Positions 9,164 to 18,761 are shown, numbered from the stretch's first letter. The stretch: DNA of 64,000 bases from Betaproteobacteria bacterium UKL13-2 (GCA_001602455.1 CP012157.1:553733-617732); one strand, 5' to 3'. Numbers and translations: made by a program. The notes: generated by a model from the letters alone, not told the origin.

Positions 9164-10072
9164 ATGAATCCAAACGCCGTTCGCGAGTACCTCCTCAACC
9201 TCCAGTCGTCGATTGTGGCGCGCATGGAAGCCATCGACGGCGGTACATTCATTCGCGATGAATGGCAGCGGCCCGAAGGCGGCGGTGGCATTTCGCGTGT
9301 GATTGAAAACAGCACAGTGCTTGAGCGCGGCGGCATTTTGTTCTCCCATGTCATCGGCAGCAAGCTGCCACCATCTGCCGCCGCCAACCGCCCCGAGATC
9401 GCCGGGCGTCCGTGGGAGGCGATGGGCGTCTCGCTCGTGCTGCATCCGCGCAACCCGTATGTGCCGACGGTGCATATGAACGTTCGCTTCTTTATTGCCA
9501 AAGCGGACGCCGATAAACCAAGTGATGCAGATGTCTTCTGGTTTGGCGGCGGCATGGATCTCACGCCCTACTATGGCTACGACGAAGACTGTAAACATTT
9601 TCATCAAGTGAATAAAGACGCGCTCGATAAACTCAACCCGGTATATTTTCCGCGCTACAAAAAATGGTGCGACGAATATTTTTGGTTGAAACATCGCAAC
9701 GAGCCGCGTGGCATCGGCGGCGTATTTTTCGATGATTTTCACGACGGCGGTTTCGACCATGCGTTTGCGTTGCAACGAGCGGTCGGTGATTCCTTCAACG
9801 AAGCCTATGCACCGATTGTTGAACGCCGTATGAATACCGCCTATGGCGAACGTGAACGCGACTGGCAGCTCTATCGTCGTGGGCGTTATGTCGAATTCAA
9901 CTTGGTGTGGGATCGCGGCACACATTTTGGTTTGCAATCGGGCGGCCGCACCGAATCGATTTTGGCCTCGATGCCACCACACGCCACTTGGCGCTACAAC
10001 TGGACGCCTGAAGCTGGTACGCCTGAGGCCGAGTTACTAGAGAAGTATGTGAACGGGCGCGATTGGTTTTAG
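9164..10072 (+). CDS. hemF: Oxygen-dependent coproporphyrinogen III oxidase
   Basis: HemF oxidatively decarboxylates coproporphyrinogen III to protoporphyrinogen IX using O2, a soluble haem-synthesis step. The 302-residue length is standard. Family blocks seen include '[17 protein letters not shown]', '[17 protein letters not shown]', '[10 protein letters not shown]' and '[18 protein letters not shown]', with the conserved His residues of the active cleft. Location after purD is common in betaproteobacteria. The aerobic enzyme fits the oxygen-respiring gene content of the window. Confidence 0.97.
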   Translation: MNPNAVREYLLNLQSSIVARMEAIDGGTFIRDEWQRPEGGGGISRVIENSTVLERGGILFSHVIGSKLPPSAAANRPEIAGRPWEAMGVSLVLHPRNPYVPTVHMNVRFFIAKADADKPSDADVFWFGGGMDLTPYYGYDEDCKHFHQVNKDALDKLNPVYFPRYKKWCDEYFWLKHRNEPRGIGGVFFDDFHDGGFDHAFALQRAVGDSFNEAYAPIVERRMNTAYGERERDWQLYRRGRYVEFNLVWDRGTHFGLQSGGRTESILASMPPHATWRYNWTPEAGTPEAELLEKYVNGRDWF

Positions 10073-10080
10073 TCGAGGTG

Positions 10081-10107
10081 CGCGCCCCCATGAAATGTTC
10101 AGGCTAG
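10081..10107 (-). repeat. Solo terminal end of MITE-like family A
   Basis: Twenty-seven bases between the converging hemF and mrpG genes match, on the minus strand, the left end of the 245-bp family A element. Nothing of the interior remains. It is either a truncated remnant or a regulatory fossil. Confidence 0.7.
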
Positions 10108-10451
10108 CGACGCGGAGTGTCGGTCGCAGACTCGGGTGGCGCTGGCGGGCGGATGCCATTACCTCGGTTAATCGCGGCGCGCATGAGCATATGGGCCGAT
10201 ACCGGCGCGGTAATGAAGATAAACAGCGTAATCAATAGCTCATGCACACTTAAGCTGCGGTTGGCGGTACTAAAAAATAGTATCGAGGCAATCAATGTGC
10301 AACCAACACCGAGTGTTGATGCTTTTGTTGGGCCATGAATACGTTTGTAAAACTCTCCAAGTTTGGCAAGGCCAAATGAGCCTACCAGTGCAAACACGGC
10401 ACCAAGGACCACGAGCAGCGCGAGTGCGATATCCAGCCAAATCGGCATCAT
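10104..10451 (-). CDS. mrpG: Mrp-type Na+/H+ antiporter subunit G
   Basis: A 115-residue membrane protein with three hydrophobic segments and the MrpG/MnhG/PhaG signature 'VGSFGLAKLGEFYKRIHGPTKASTLGVG'. It is the last gene of the six-gene mrp operon and overlaps mrpF by 4 bp. MrpG is a small subunit needed for assembly and activity of the hetero-oligomeric inner-membrane cation/proton antiporter. The C-terminal tail is polar and proline-rich. Its stop overlaps the solo family A repeat end. Confidence 0.93.
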   Translation of the reverse strand: MMPIWLDIALALLVVLGAVFALVGSFGLAKLGEFYKRIHGPTKASTLGVGCTLIASILFFSTANRSLSVHELLITLFIFITAPVSAHMLMRAAINRGNGIRPPAPPESATDTPRR

Positions 10452-10759
10452 TGGACAATATCTCCTCGATCCAAGAATTTCGCCATTACCACCGTGCCAA
10501 TAAAACCCAGCATGGCGATCACCAGTGCGGCTTCAAAAAAGACACTTGACGCCGACACGATGCCCAACAGTAGCGTGAGTGCCAGCGTGTTGATGTAGGC
10601 GGTATCGAGGGCGAGGATTCTGTCCGTCGTACTCGGGCCGCGAATCAGGCGATACAGATTCAACAGCAGCGCGATGGCAAAGGCGGCCATTGCAAAGGTC
10701 ACGGCATATTGAGAAAAAGGCCCTAAGTGCGCAGGCGTATCAAACAGGGTCGCCATCAT
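10448..10759 (-). CDS. mrpF: Mrp-type Na+/H+ antiporter subunit F
   Basis: A 103-residue protein with three predicted transmembrane helices and the MrpF motif 'RLIRGPSTTDRILALDTAYIN'. It overlaps mrpE and mrpG by 4 bp on either side, implying coupled translation of stoichiometric subunits. MrpF is one of the small subunits of the inner-membrane antiporter complex. Confidence 0.93.
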   Translation of the reverse strand: MMATLFDTPAHLGPFSQYAVTFAMAAFAIALLLNLYRLIRGPSTTDRILALDTAYINTLALTLLLGIVSASSVFFEAALVIAMLGFIGTVVMAKFLDRGDIVQ

Positions 10760-11241
10760 TCGAAAATCTCCTTCAATGGAACTTCATAACGCGCCTTGAT
10801 GTCGCCAATGAGCTGCGCTTTGTCCGTGACGTGTAGCGCATGCACCAGCAGATAGTTGCCATCTTCCGAAAAATCGACCGATAACGTTCCGGGCGTCATG
10901 GTGATAATGCCGGCCAGCGCAGTCTTCGCATAGGTGTTGGTAACATCGAGCGGCACCCAAACAAAGTCGGGTTGGATATTGGCTTCCCGACCGAGAATCA
11001 GGCGTGCCACGTCGAGATTCGATTTCAAGATGTCAAACAGCACAATCACGCTGAGCGCCACAACGGTGAGCAGTTGTTTTGGATAGGTTGCCGATACCGC
11101 AAAGCGTGATGTCCACAGCGGAATCGTAAGCGCCAGCAAGGCCCCCAACAGTAAGTGCGCTGGATGAACCGTGTTGTTCAGGGCCAGCCAACCCGCCAAC
11201 AGTACGAGGCTCATTCGAGGCTGCGGTAGCCAGCGCTTCAT
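10756..11241 (-). CDS. mrpE: Mrp-type Na+/H+ antiporter subunit E
   Basis: A 161-residue MrpE/PhaE protein. Two N-terminal membrane helices are followed by a soluble domain bearing the family motif 'TITMTPGTLSVDFSEDGNYLLVHALHV' in part (residues around 115-140). It sits between mrpD and mrpF with 4-bp overlaps on both sides. MrpE is the subunit least related to NADH dehydrogenase components and is required for full antiport activity. Confidence 0.93.
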   Translation of the reverse strand: MKRWLPQPRMSLVLLAGWLALNNTVHPAHLLLGALLALTIPLWTSRFAVSATYPKQLLTVVALSVIVLFDILKSNLDVARLILGREANIQPDFVWVPLDVTNTYAKTALAGIITMTPGTLSVDFSEDGNYLLVHALHVTDKAQLIGDIKARYEVPLKEIFE

Positions 11242-12794
11242 TTTGGTGCCCCTAGCGCGTTGCTCTCCTGATTTGCCGGCTTTTGAATCGGTAGCTTACC
11301 GAGTACGTTACTGATCATCGCTTTTGGCCTGCGCAATTCGACCGCCGCCTGATCGGTATATCGTTGGATCGGTGCGGCAAAGACTGTCAGACAAATAAGT
11401 ACCGCCGCGAAGGCGATAGCGGGAACCAAGTACGCTGGCGAAAGGCCAGCCGCATCGCGCTTCCAGAACAGGCGACTGCCCATCCGGGCATACGCCAACA
11501 TCGAAACAAGCCCCGCACCTAGGATTGTGAACCACAACCAAACTTGCCACATCTGATTTACCGACCCCACCAGAATGGTTGCCTTGCCGATGAAACCGGC
11601 AAACGGCGGCAGCCCGGCAAGGGCGGCTGCACCGATGAAGAACAGGGCACCCGTCCACGCCCACGCCTTACTAGGCAGGTCGCCCGCCGATGTCGCTCGA
11701 GGGCCGGCCTCATCGATGGCGGCGGCATTGAGAAAGAGTAACGCTGTCGCAAGGGTCGATCCGACCAAATAAAACAGCGCACCTGATAAGGCCTTGGTGC
11801 CACCCATCGCAACGGCAGTAATCAGCAGGCCAGCCGACGCAATAACCGACCAACCGATCAGCGAGCGCACATCTCTGGCCGACAATGCACCAGCCGCCGC
11901 GACCAGCAAAGTGATCGGGGCAATGATCAACAGGGCTTGGCTCATGTATTGGTTAACGATCCCGCCTTCGGGAAAGATCAACGTCATGGTGCGAATGACG
12001 GCGACCACCCCAACTTTTGTCATCAGCGCAAAAAGTGCCGCCACCGGCAATACCGCTGCACGGTAAGTATTGGTCAGCCAAAAATTGAGTGGTAGTAGCG
12101 CGGCCTTGATGGCGAACACGACCAGTAGCAAAAAGCCTGCCGCCGCCACCAGCGCCTGTGAATAGGCGGGTATGACACTGATCCGCTGTGACAAGTCGGC
12201 CATGTTCAATGTGCCGGTCACACCGTAAAGCAGCGATACCGCAAGCAGGAAAATCGCCGACCCCACCAAATTGATTACCACGTAATGTGTTGCGGCGTTC
12301 GTGCGCCGCTGATCACTCTGCTGCAACAACATGCCATAACTGGCGGCGAGCAGGACTTCAAAAAACACAAACAGGTTAAACAAGTCGGCTGTAAGGAAGG
12401 CACCATTGAGCCCCACCAACTGGAGTAAAAACAGCGGCGTAAAAAAAGTCCCCGTTGACACTGGCTTTCCATCGGCGGGCTTGGAAGTCGTCGCGGCAAA
12501 CACAATTGCACCCACAAATGCTGTCAGGAGTAACACCATCGCCGTGAGCTTATCGACCACCAGCGCGATACCGTAGGGGGCTTTCCAGTTCCCGAGCAGA
12601 TACACAAACTGTTCACCCGCAGCGGTTCGGTTCACCGCCAGTACGGCCACTGCGAGCAACAGCAAGATTGCGACCCAGGCGACTCCGCGCTGTAGCCAGA
12701 GTCTCGACTCACCGATGGTCAAACACAACGCCGCCCCAACCAGCGCCACGGCAATCGGCAACACGGGCAGGTGTTTGATGGCGAGTTCCATCAT
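11238..12794 (-). CDS. mrpD: Mrp-type Na+/H+ antiporter subunit D
   Basis: A 518-residue polytopic protein of the proton-translocating NuoM/N-MrpD superfamily. Visible are the conserved Glu in 'NLFVFFEVLLAASYGMLL' (TM5) and the charged Lys-containing segment 'VFAIKAALLPLNFWL' (TM7), both part of the proton path. The genes to either side belong to the mrp operon, which excludes a complex I subunit. Four-bp overlaps connect it to mrpC and mrpE. Confidence 0.95.
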   Translation of the reverse strand: MMELAIKHLPVLPIAVALVGAALCLTIGESRLWLQRGVAWVAILLLLAVAVLAVNRTAAGEQFVYLLGNWKAPYGIALVVDKLTAMVLLLTAFVGAIVFAATTSKPADGKPVSTGTFFTPLFLLQLVGLNGAFLTADLFNLFVFFEVLLAASYGMLLQQSDQRRTNAATHYVVINLVGSAIFLLAVSLLYGVTGTLNMADLSQRISVIPAYSQALVAAAGFLLLVVFAIKAALLPLNFWLTNTYRAAVLPVAALFALMTKVGVVAVIRTMTLIFPEGGIVNQYMSQALLIIAPITLLVAAAGALSARDVRSLIGWSVIASAGLLITAVAMGGTKALSGALFYLVGSTLATALLFLNAAAIDEAGPRATSAGDLPSKAWAWTGALFFIGAAALAGLPPFAGFIGKATILVGSVNQMWQVWLWFTILGAGLVSMLAYARMGSRLFWKRDAAGLSPAYLVPAIAFAAVLICLTVFAAPIQRYTDQAAVELRRPKAMISNVLGKLPIQKPANQESNALGAPK

Positions 12795-13138
12795 GGCGCT
12801 TGGTTCCCATCGACGTGGTCGCGACCATTTTCGGCGTACGCCCGTACACCAATGGCCAGCAACACCGCTGTCATGCCAAACGAAATCACAATCGCGGTCA
12901 ACACCAGCGCTTGGGGGAGTGGATCGGCGTAATAAGCGAGTGTCTGCGGCAACGACCCGACGATGATCGGCGGTTTACCCACAGCCAAACGTCCCATAAA
13001 GAAAATGAACAGGTTGACCGCGTAGGAAATGAGCGTGAGCCCCAGCACGACATCAAACAGCCGCGCACGCAGCAGCAAATAGATACCACACGACATCAGA
13101 ACACCAACACCAATGGCGGCGAGTAGGGCGAGACTCAT
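12791..13138 (-). CDS. mrpC: Mrp-type Na+/H+ antiporter subunit C
   Basis: A 115-residue NuoK-like subunit with three transmembrane helices and the motif 'LYADPLPQALVLTAIVISFG' (shown approximately; the local sequence reads YYADPLPQALVLTAIVI). It overlaps mrpAB by 4 bp upstream and mrpD by 4 bp downstream. In the complex the NuoK-like subunit lies next to MrpA/D and carries buried acidic residues for proton transfer. Confidence 0.94.
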   Translation of the reverse strand: MSLALLAAIGVGVLMSCGIYLLLRARLFDVVLGLTLISYAVNLFIFFMGRLAVGKPPIIVGSLPQTLAYYADPLPQALVLTAIVISFGMTAVLLAIGVRAYAENGRDHVDGNQAP

Positions 13139-15984
13139 GCTGCCCCCGTTTTGACAGAGTCGTTGACATGACCAGTGCCGTACTGACCTAATCGCCCCAG
13201 TGTTGCCAAGGCGAGCATCGTGCCGCCGATCACCGCGAGAAACACGCCGAGGTCAAAGAACATTGCCGAGGCGACTGGCACCGCACCGATCACGGGGAAA
13301 CTGAAGTACTTGAAGGCGCTGGTCAAGAATGGAAAGCCAACCAACGCGCTACCTATCCCGGTAACCCCGGCAAACAACAGCCCCCAGCCAATCCAAGTGG
13401 GGTAATGCAGCCGCGCCTGCGCTTCCGCTGTCTGCTGCCCGACCGCCACGTATTGCAGAATCAGCGCAATGGCAAACACCAAGCCGGCGATAAAGCCACC
13501 CCCCGGCTGGTTGTGACCACGCAAGTAAAAGTAAATCGACACCATCAACGCGATGGGCATCAGCAACGACGTTACGGTGCTCAACAACAAGGAAACACGG
13601 GCGTTTCCAGGCGTTTTTGCTCCGAACTGCCCGTCAGACGGCGCATTTGGCAATCGGAAGTCCCGCAATAGCAGCGCGACGATCAACCCTGCCATTCCCA
13701 ACACGGCGATCTCACCTAAGGTGTCAAAGCCTCGATAATCGACGATGATGACGTTCACCGCATTCGCCCCGCCACCTTCAGCTAACGTCGTTTGCAAGAA
13801 ATACGGCGCAATCGAGTCAAACGGCCTCTGTAGAACCTGATAGACAATCCATGCGACGCCGACCCCCGCGAGCCCCGCCAATGTCGCGTCTCGCCAGCGA
13901 ACAGCGCCAGTGTCAGCCTTGCTCGTCTTCGGCAAAAAGTTAAGCGCCAACATCATCAATATGATGGTAACGACTTCAACCAGCAACTGTGTAAGCGCGA
14001 GATCGGGAGCAGAAAAATAAACAAAGGCGAACGCCACCACCAAACCAGTCATGCCCAGAAACAGCAAGGCGGTGAGTCGTCGTTGATGATTGATGACCGC
14101 AAACACCGCAGAGGTCATACCGATCAACGCAATAACGATGACCGCTGGATTCGCAACCTCACTGCCGACCAACATCCGGGCGGGTGTTGCCGTCGAAGGA
14201 AACAAGACGAAGGCGGCAATCACAACCAGGACACAGGTGGCGACAATCAGCCAGAGGTAGCGCTGCAAACTACCGTTCTGCGTCAAACGCGTGACGGTGG
14301 CGGCCAACGCCGTGAGGTTTTCGACGAACACATCAAACAGCAGTTTTGCATCGCCAGGAAGTTTGGCGATGGTGTGCAGGTTGACTTTTTTCTGAAGCGC
14401 AAAGTAGATACCGACACCACCAGCCAAGGCGATCACACTCATGAGCAATGGCAGATTGAAGCCATGCCAGATTGCCAATGTATAGGTCGGTAGTGGCGCA
14501 TTCAACGTCGCCTGTGCCGCCACCGCAAGTAACGGCCCTACGGTGACCTCAGGAAACATTCCAACCACGATACACAGCACCACCAGCACTTCAATCGGCA
14601 CACGCATAAAACGCGGCGGTTCGTGCGGCGTTTTGTTCACGGCATTTGGTCCGAACACCGGCTCGCCGTTAAAGAATACATCGTGGATAAAACGCATCGA
14701 ATATGCCACTGCGGCAATACCTGCGATGGTCGAAGCAATAGGCGTCGCGATCTCAATCAGGCGGTGACTATTGACCGCGACCGCTTCGACAAAAAACATC
14801 TCCTTCGACAGGAAGCCATTCAGCAGCGGGACACCTGCCATCGCCGCGCCGGCCACCATTGCAAGCGTAGCGGTGACTGGCAGGTACTTCCACAAGCCAT
14901 GCAAATGGCGCATATCGCGCGAGCCAGTCTCGTGATCAATGATGCCAGCAGCCATAAACAATGACGCCTTAAACACGGCGTGGTTGATGATGTGGAACAC
15001 ACCAGCGACGACGGCAAGCGGCGTATCGAGTCCGAACAGTAGCGTGATAAGACCTAAGTGCGAGATCGTCGAATAGGCGAGTAATCCTTTAAGGTCGTGT
15101 TGAAAGATAGCCACAATCGCACCCATCAACAGCGTCACTATGCCAGCCGTGGATACCACGCTAAACCAAACTTCATTACCGCCCAACGCCGGATAGAGGC
15201 GTGCCAACAAAAACACTCCCGCTTTGACCATCGTTGCCGAGTGTAGGTATGCCGATACGGGCGTCGGTGCCGCCATTGCGCGGGGCAACCAAAAGTGAAA
15301 GGGAAACTGCGCACTCTTGGTGAACGCCCCAAGCAATACGAGTAACAAAATTGGTACAAATAGCGGGCTCTTTTGCAGCACCGCCTTACTCGCGAGTACG
15401 ATATCGAGGTCATAACTGCCGACCACTTTGCCGATCAACAATACCCCCGCCAACAACGCAAGGCCACCCAAGCCAGTGACCGCCAAGGCCATCCTCGCCC
15501 CTTGGCGTGCGTCTTCACGATGCCGCCAAAAACCGATCAACAAAAATGATGAAAGACTGGTGAGTTCCCAGAATACGACGAGCAGAAGCAAGTTGTCAGC
15601 CAGCACGACCCCAAGCATCGCGCCCATAAACAACAGTAGATAGGAAAAGAAACGCGGAGAAGAGTCGGCCGGAGAGAGGTAGTAGGCGCTGTAAACGACG
15701 ACGAGCAAACCGATGCCCAAGATCAGCAAGCCGAACAGCATCGCCAGCCCGTCTAACCTCAGCCCAAAGGCAACCCCAAGCGAGGGCAACCATTCCACTC
15801 GCCATCGGACGACGGTGCCATCAAATACCGTCATCGCCGTTAGCAGCAGCAATACACACGCGCCGAGCGTGAATATCCCCGCCAACCAGCCGGACAACCT
15901 ACGTTGCTCGGTCGGCACAAACATCAACAGCAACGCGCCCGAGAACGGCAGCGCCAATATCAAGGTGATGACATCAGACGACAT
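13135..15984 (-). CDS. mrpA: Mrp-type Na+/H+ antiporter fused subunit A/B
   Basis: A 949-residue fusion of MrpA (NuoL-like, about residues 1-780) and MrpB (C-terminal about 130 residues, 'LRGHNQPGGGFIAGLVFAIALILQYV'), the PhaAB form common in proteobacteria. The NuoL-like core shows 'FWELTSLSSFLLIGFW' and 'KSAQFPFHFWLPRAMAAPTPVSAYLHS', including catalytic Lys and His residues. It is the largest antiporter subunit and starts the coupled mrpABCDEFG operon. Bases 13597-13635 inside it resemble the REP-like hairpin at 4234; the encoded residues lie in a poorly conserved loop before the MrpB part. A strong Shine-Dalgarno is not apparent. Confidence 0.95.
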   Translation of the reverse strand: MSSDVITLILALPFSGALLLMFVPTEQRRLSGWLAGIFTLGACVLLLLTAMTVFDGTVVRWRVEWLPSLGVAFGLRLDGLAMLFGLLILGIGLLVVVYSAYYLSPADSSPRFFSYLLLFMGAMLGVVLADNLLLLVVFWELTSLSSFLLIGFWRHREDARQGARMALAVTGLGGLALLAGVLLIGKVVGSYDLDIVLASKAVLQKSPLFVPILLLVLLGAFTKSAQFPFHFWLPRAMAAPTPVSAYLHSATMVKAGVFLLARLYPALGGNEVWFSVVSTAGIVTLLMGAIVAIFQHDLKGLLAYSTISHLGLITLLFGLDTPLAVVAGVFHIINHAVFKASLFMAAGIIDHETGSRDMRHLHGLWKYLPVTATLAMVAGAAMAGVPLLNGFLSKEMFFVEAVAVNSHRLIEIATPIASTIAGIAAVAYSMRFIHDVFFNGEPVFGPNAVNKTPHEPPRFMRVPIEVLVVLCIVVGMFPEVTVGPLLAVAAQATLNAPLPTYTLAIWHGFNLPLLMSVIALAGGVGIYFALQKKVNLHTIAKLPGDAKLLFDVFVENLTALAATVTRLTQNGSLQRYLWLIVATCVLVVIAAFVLFPSTATPARMLVGSEVANPAVIVIALIGMTSAVFAVINHQRRLTALLFLGMTGLVVAFAFVYFSAPDLALTQLLVEVVTIILMMLALNFLPKTSKADTGAVRWRDATLAGLAGVGVAWIVYQVLQRPFDSIAPYFLQTTLAEGGGANAVNVIIVDYRGFDTLGEIAVLGMAGLIVALLLRDFRLPNAPSDGQFGAKTPGNARVSLLLSTVTSLLMPIALMVSIYFYLRGHNQPGGGFIAGLVFAIALILQYVAVGQQTAEAQARLHYPTWIGWGLLFAGVTGIGSALVGFPFLTSAFKYFSFPVIGAVPVASAMFFDLGVFLAVIGGTMLALATLGRLGQYGTGHVNDSVKTGAA
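13597..13635. repeat. REP-like hairpin sequence inside mrpA coding region
   Basis: The plus strand begins ACGGGCGTTTCCAG and ends TGCCCGTC, mirroring ACGGGCATTTCCAG and TGCCCGTC of the intergenic hairpin at 4234-4287. The ends are self-complementary with a one-base bulge. Chance similarity has not been excluded. Confidence 0.4.
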
Positions 15985-16020
15985 TGGATAATTTTTATCG
16001 AAAAGACCTTAACGCTTCGA

Positions 16021-17103
16021 TCAACTTGACGACAGCGCCTTCGTCTTTGTAAGACTTGCAATGATGGTAACGATTGTGATTGGCACCACAAACCACAACA
16101 TCACGTTACTCAACATCGGTAACGCATCGTGCTCTTGTGACATCAAAATCAGATAAGCGGTATAGGCGGCGTAATAACCCAAAAAGACACCCCCCTCCCA
16201 ACGGGCAATTTCACGTCCGGTAAAGAACACAGGTAAACAGGCAACCGCCACCGCGAGCATCACCCACATATCGAAGGTCAGGATTGACGGCGCCACAGCA
16301 AGACTGGTCGGCGCAACGATACCGGTCAAACCCAACACGCCAAGGATGTTGAAGGTGTTACTGCCAATCACGTTACCCACCGCAATGTCACGTTGGCCGC
16401 GGATGGTAGCCATGATTGAAGTCGCCACCTCAGGCATGGATGTACCGGCTGCAACAATGGTCAGGCCGATGACCAATTCCGAAACGCCCATCGCTTTCGC
16501 AACAATAATCGCCGCTTCGACAAACCAATTAGAGCCCTGCACCAGCAACGCCAGCCCCACAATGACCAATATGATTTGCACGCCCCAGTGGCGGTCCCAG
16601 GTGCTCGACATATCGATATCGTCGCCGCCCTCGGCCTGTGAGGTTTTGGATTCGCGACGCGACTGCACCACCAAAAAGACGGTATAGGCCACCAACAACA
16701 CAAACATGATCAAGGCTTCGACACGATTGATCGCGCCATCAAACATAAAGCCGACCAACAACAAGGTCGCGCCGATCATGATCGGCACTTCTTGACGAAT
16801 AATTTGCCGGTTAATGAACAACGGTGCCACCAATGCACACACACCGAGGATGAACCAAACATTAAAGATATTCGAGCCCACCACGTTGCCAATCGCGATG
16901 TCCACCTTGCCAGTTAGCGCCGATTGCACCGACACTGCCATTTCTGGTGAGGAGGTGCCAAACGCAACCACGGTCAAACCGACGACCAACGGCGAAACGC
17001 CGACGGAAATGGCGAGTTTGCCCGCGCCGCGCACGAGTGCCTCGGCACCCGCAATCAACAGCGCCAATCCGCCCACAAACATCAACAATGTCATCATGAT
17101 CAA
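16021..17103 (-). CDS. Calcium/sodium antiporter (CaCA family, YrbG-like)
   Basis: A 360-residue inner-membrane exchanger built from two homologous halves. The alpha-repeats are clear: 'GTSSPEMAVSVQSALTG' with 'GNVVGSNIFN' (from residue 49) and 'GTSMPEVATSIMATIRG' with 'GNVIGSNTFN' (about 218). The Glu in each GTSxPE is the Ca2+/Na+ ligand. The gene lies 36 bp upstream of mrpA on the same strand and may be in the same transcript, giving a Na+-linked ion homeostasis block. A cytoplasmic loop rich in Glu, Asp and Ser separates the halves. Confidence 0.93.
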   Translation of the reverse strand: MIMMTLLMFVGGLALLIAGAEALVRGAGKLAISVGVSPLVVGLTVVAFGTSSPEMAVSVQSALTGKVDIAIGNVVGSNIFNVWFILGVCALVAPLFINRQIIRQEVPIMIGATLLLVGFMFDGAINRVEALIMFVLLVAYTVFLVVQSRRESKTSQAEGGDDIDMSSTWDRHWGVQIILVIVGLALLVQGSNWFVEAAIIVAKAMGVSELVIGLTIVAAGTSMPEVATSIMATIRGQRDIAVGNVIGSNTFNILGVLGLTGIVAPTSLAVAPSILTFDMWVMLAVAVACLPVFFTGREIARWEGGVFLGYYAAYTAYLILMSQEHDALPMLSNVMLWFVVPITIVTIIASLTKTKALSSS

Positions 17104-17145
17104 TCTTTCGTTTCAACGGCAATCAAATACCAGCTAGGTCAGACT

Positions 17146-17168
17146 AGGGAACACTGAAAGCGTTCCCT
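17146..17168 (-). terminator. Possible hairpin downstream of the EcsC gene
   Basis: AGGGAAC and GTTCCCT pair across a 9-base loop, 26 bases beyond the EcsC-family stop. There is no T-tract, so termination here is uncertain. Confidence 0.3.
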
Positions 17169-17193
17169 CAATAAGCTTCGCCGGACAGCCAAT

Positions 17194-17997
17194 CTAGGCC
17201 GACAAATATGCAATGCGTACGGGCTCCTCGCCGTGTATTTTTTCCAAGCGCCGCACAATGAAGTGTCCGCGTGCCATGTTCTGAAAATGCTCGATGAACA
17301 AGGTGTTGATCAGCGCACCCGAGGCCGCACCGAGAATGGGAATGGCCTGAGCTGCCGCCTTCTCTGAGACGACAATACCAAATCGCGACGCAATCAACGA
17401 GGTGAGGCGCACCAGGGCAGGCGCACCGGCTTTGCTCATACCTTTTTCGGCCAAAAATTTTGTTGCCTCGGAGACCGCGCCCGACATCGCCAAACGTGCG
17501 GCAAAGTACCCGGACTCAGCCGCATCGTCACTCGCCGTGCGCCCGCCCATCGCGAACACCGTCAGGCAGGCAAGTCGAGTTTCAATATGCTGAATGTTCT
17601 CCCCTTCGCTCTTGGCGATGTCCGCCACCGACCGCAGCATGATGGTTGTCGAGATCGGCAACTCGACGCTCAGAGCGAGCAAGCCAAACGCGCCACCGAC
17701 TGCGCCAGAGGTCGCCGCCGCGAGTTTGTGTACCCGATCTTGCGATACACCGGCTTTTCGCCTGTTCTCTACGCCGATTGACTTCACCGCCACGTCGAGC
17801 GCTTTCATCATGGCAGCTTCTGAGGCTTTTTGGACGGTTGATTGAAAACGCGCAGGGAGCATTGACATACCGCGTTCGAGCGGTGAGCCCAAGGTCGCAG
17901 AAAGCCGCGCAGCGAGGCTGGGGTTTTCTAACAGCGCTTTCGCGCGCTTGAGCTCGGCCAGCTCGGTTTTTGATAGCGAAGATGTCATCTGAAACAT
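17194..17997 (-). CDS. EcsC family protein
   Basis: A 267-residue protein matching the EcsC family, with 'LPISTTIMLRSVADIAKSEG', an Ala/Gly-rich region 'AIPILGAASGALINTLFIEHFQ', and the ending 'ARGHFIVRRLEKIHG'. The biochemical role of proteobacterial members is not established. Glycine/alanine-rich hydrophobic stretches suggest peripheral or partial membrane association. It starts 48 bp after livF on the same strand and may be the last gene of the liv transcript, though a functional link is not known. Confidence 0.85.
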   Translation of the reverse strand: MFQMTSSLSKTELAELKRAKALLENPSLAARLSATLGSPLERGMSMLPARFQSTVQKASEAAMMKALDVAVKSIGVENRRKAGVSQDRVHKLAAATSGAVGGAFGLLALSVELPISTTIMLRSVADIAKSEGENIQHIETRLACLTVFAMGGRTASDDAAESGYFAARLAMSGAVSEATKFLAEKGMSKAGAPALVRLTSLIASRFGIVVSEKAAAQAIPILGAASGALINTLFIEHFQNMARGHFIVRRLEKIHGEEPVRIAYLSA

Positions 17998-18044
17998 CGG
18001 ATGGGTTTATCGGCTTGTGTTGGTCTGGATAACGTGTGCGGCGG

Positions 18045-18761
18045 CTAAGCCGCTTCGCCAAGATACGCTTCCCGCACGCGCGGGTCGGTGAGTAAGTCAG
18101 GGGACGCGCCTTCGAGCGTGATTACTCCACCGTCCATCACATACGCGCGGTGACTGACTTGGAGGGCAAGCTTGGCGTTTTGTTCGATTAGCAGAATCGT
18201 GACGCCACTGGCGGCCACTTCGCGAACCACCGCAAAAATCTTCTGCACCATGATGGGAGCCAGACCCATTGAGGGCTCATCAAGCAGTAGCAACCGTGGC
18301 CGCGACATCAATGCCCGCGAAATGGCCAACATCTGCTGCTCGCCGCCCGAAAGCGTACCCGCCGTTTGTTTGGCGCGCTCTTTTAATCGGGGGAATCGCT
18401 GATAGGCAATTTCCATATCGCTTGCGATGACCGCTTTGTCGTTGCGACAGTAAGCGCCCATCGCTAAGTTTTCTTCGATGGTCAGCCCGGGGAATACGCC
18501 CCGGCCTTCAGGCACGAGTGCCAAGCCTCGTTGGGAAATGTGATGCGGGGCGGTCCCAACAATGCTCGTTTCGTCGTACTGAATTTCGCCAGCACTCGGT
18601 TTCAGCAAGCCGCTGATCGCTTTGAGTACCGTGGTCTTGCCCGCGCCATTAGCACCGATCAGCGTCACCAGCTCGCCAGCATTGACCTGAACGCTGATGC
18701 CCTTAACAGCCTTGATGCCGCCGTAGCCAATATGTACGTTGTTTAGACTCAGCAAGCTCAT
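18045..18761 (-). CDS. livF: Branched-chain amino acid ABC transporter ATPase LivF
   Basis: A 238-residue ABC ATPase with Walker A 'GANGAGKT', signature 'LSGGEQQMLAISRAL', Walker B 'LLLLDEPSMGLAP' and the H-loop region 'LLIEQN'. 'PEGRGVFPGLTIEENLAMGA' is characteristic of LivF. It energises high-affinity uptake of Leu/Ile/Val or related substrates with LivG, LivH and LivM. It overlaps livG by 4 bp. Confidence 0.96.
   Translation of the reverse strand: MSLLSLNNVHIGYGGIKAVKGISVQVNAGELVTLIGANGAGKTTVLKAISGLLKPSAGEIQYDETSIVGTAPHHISQRGLALVPEGRGVFPGLTIEENLAMGAYCRNDKAVIASDMEIAYQRFPRLKERAKQTAGTLSGGEQQMLAISRALMSRPRLLLLDEPSMGLAPIMVQKIFAVVREVAASGVTILLIEQNAKLALQVSHRAYVMDGGVITLEGASPDLLTDPRVREAYLGEAA

Noticed and set aside
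8128-9564. A 478-codon minus-strand open frame across purD and hemF
   Set aside because: It is the antisense of two conserved genes in the GC-rich codon pattern, has no family motif and crosses the intergenic repeats.
10104-15984. Fragment of NADH dehydrogenase (complex I)
   Set aside because: NuoL/M/K-like proteins are present, but the gene set and order (A/B fusion, C, D, E, F, G) and MrpE, F and G are specific to Mrp antiporters.
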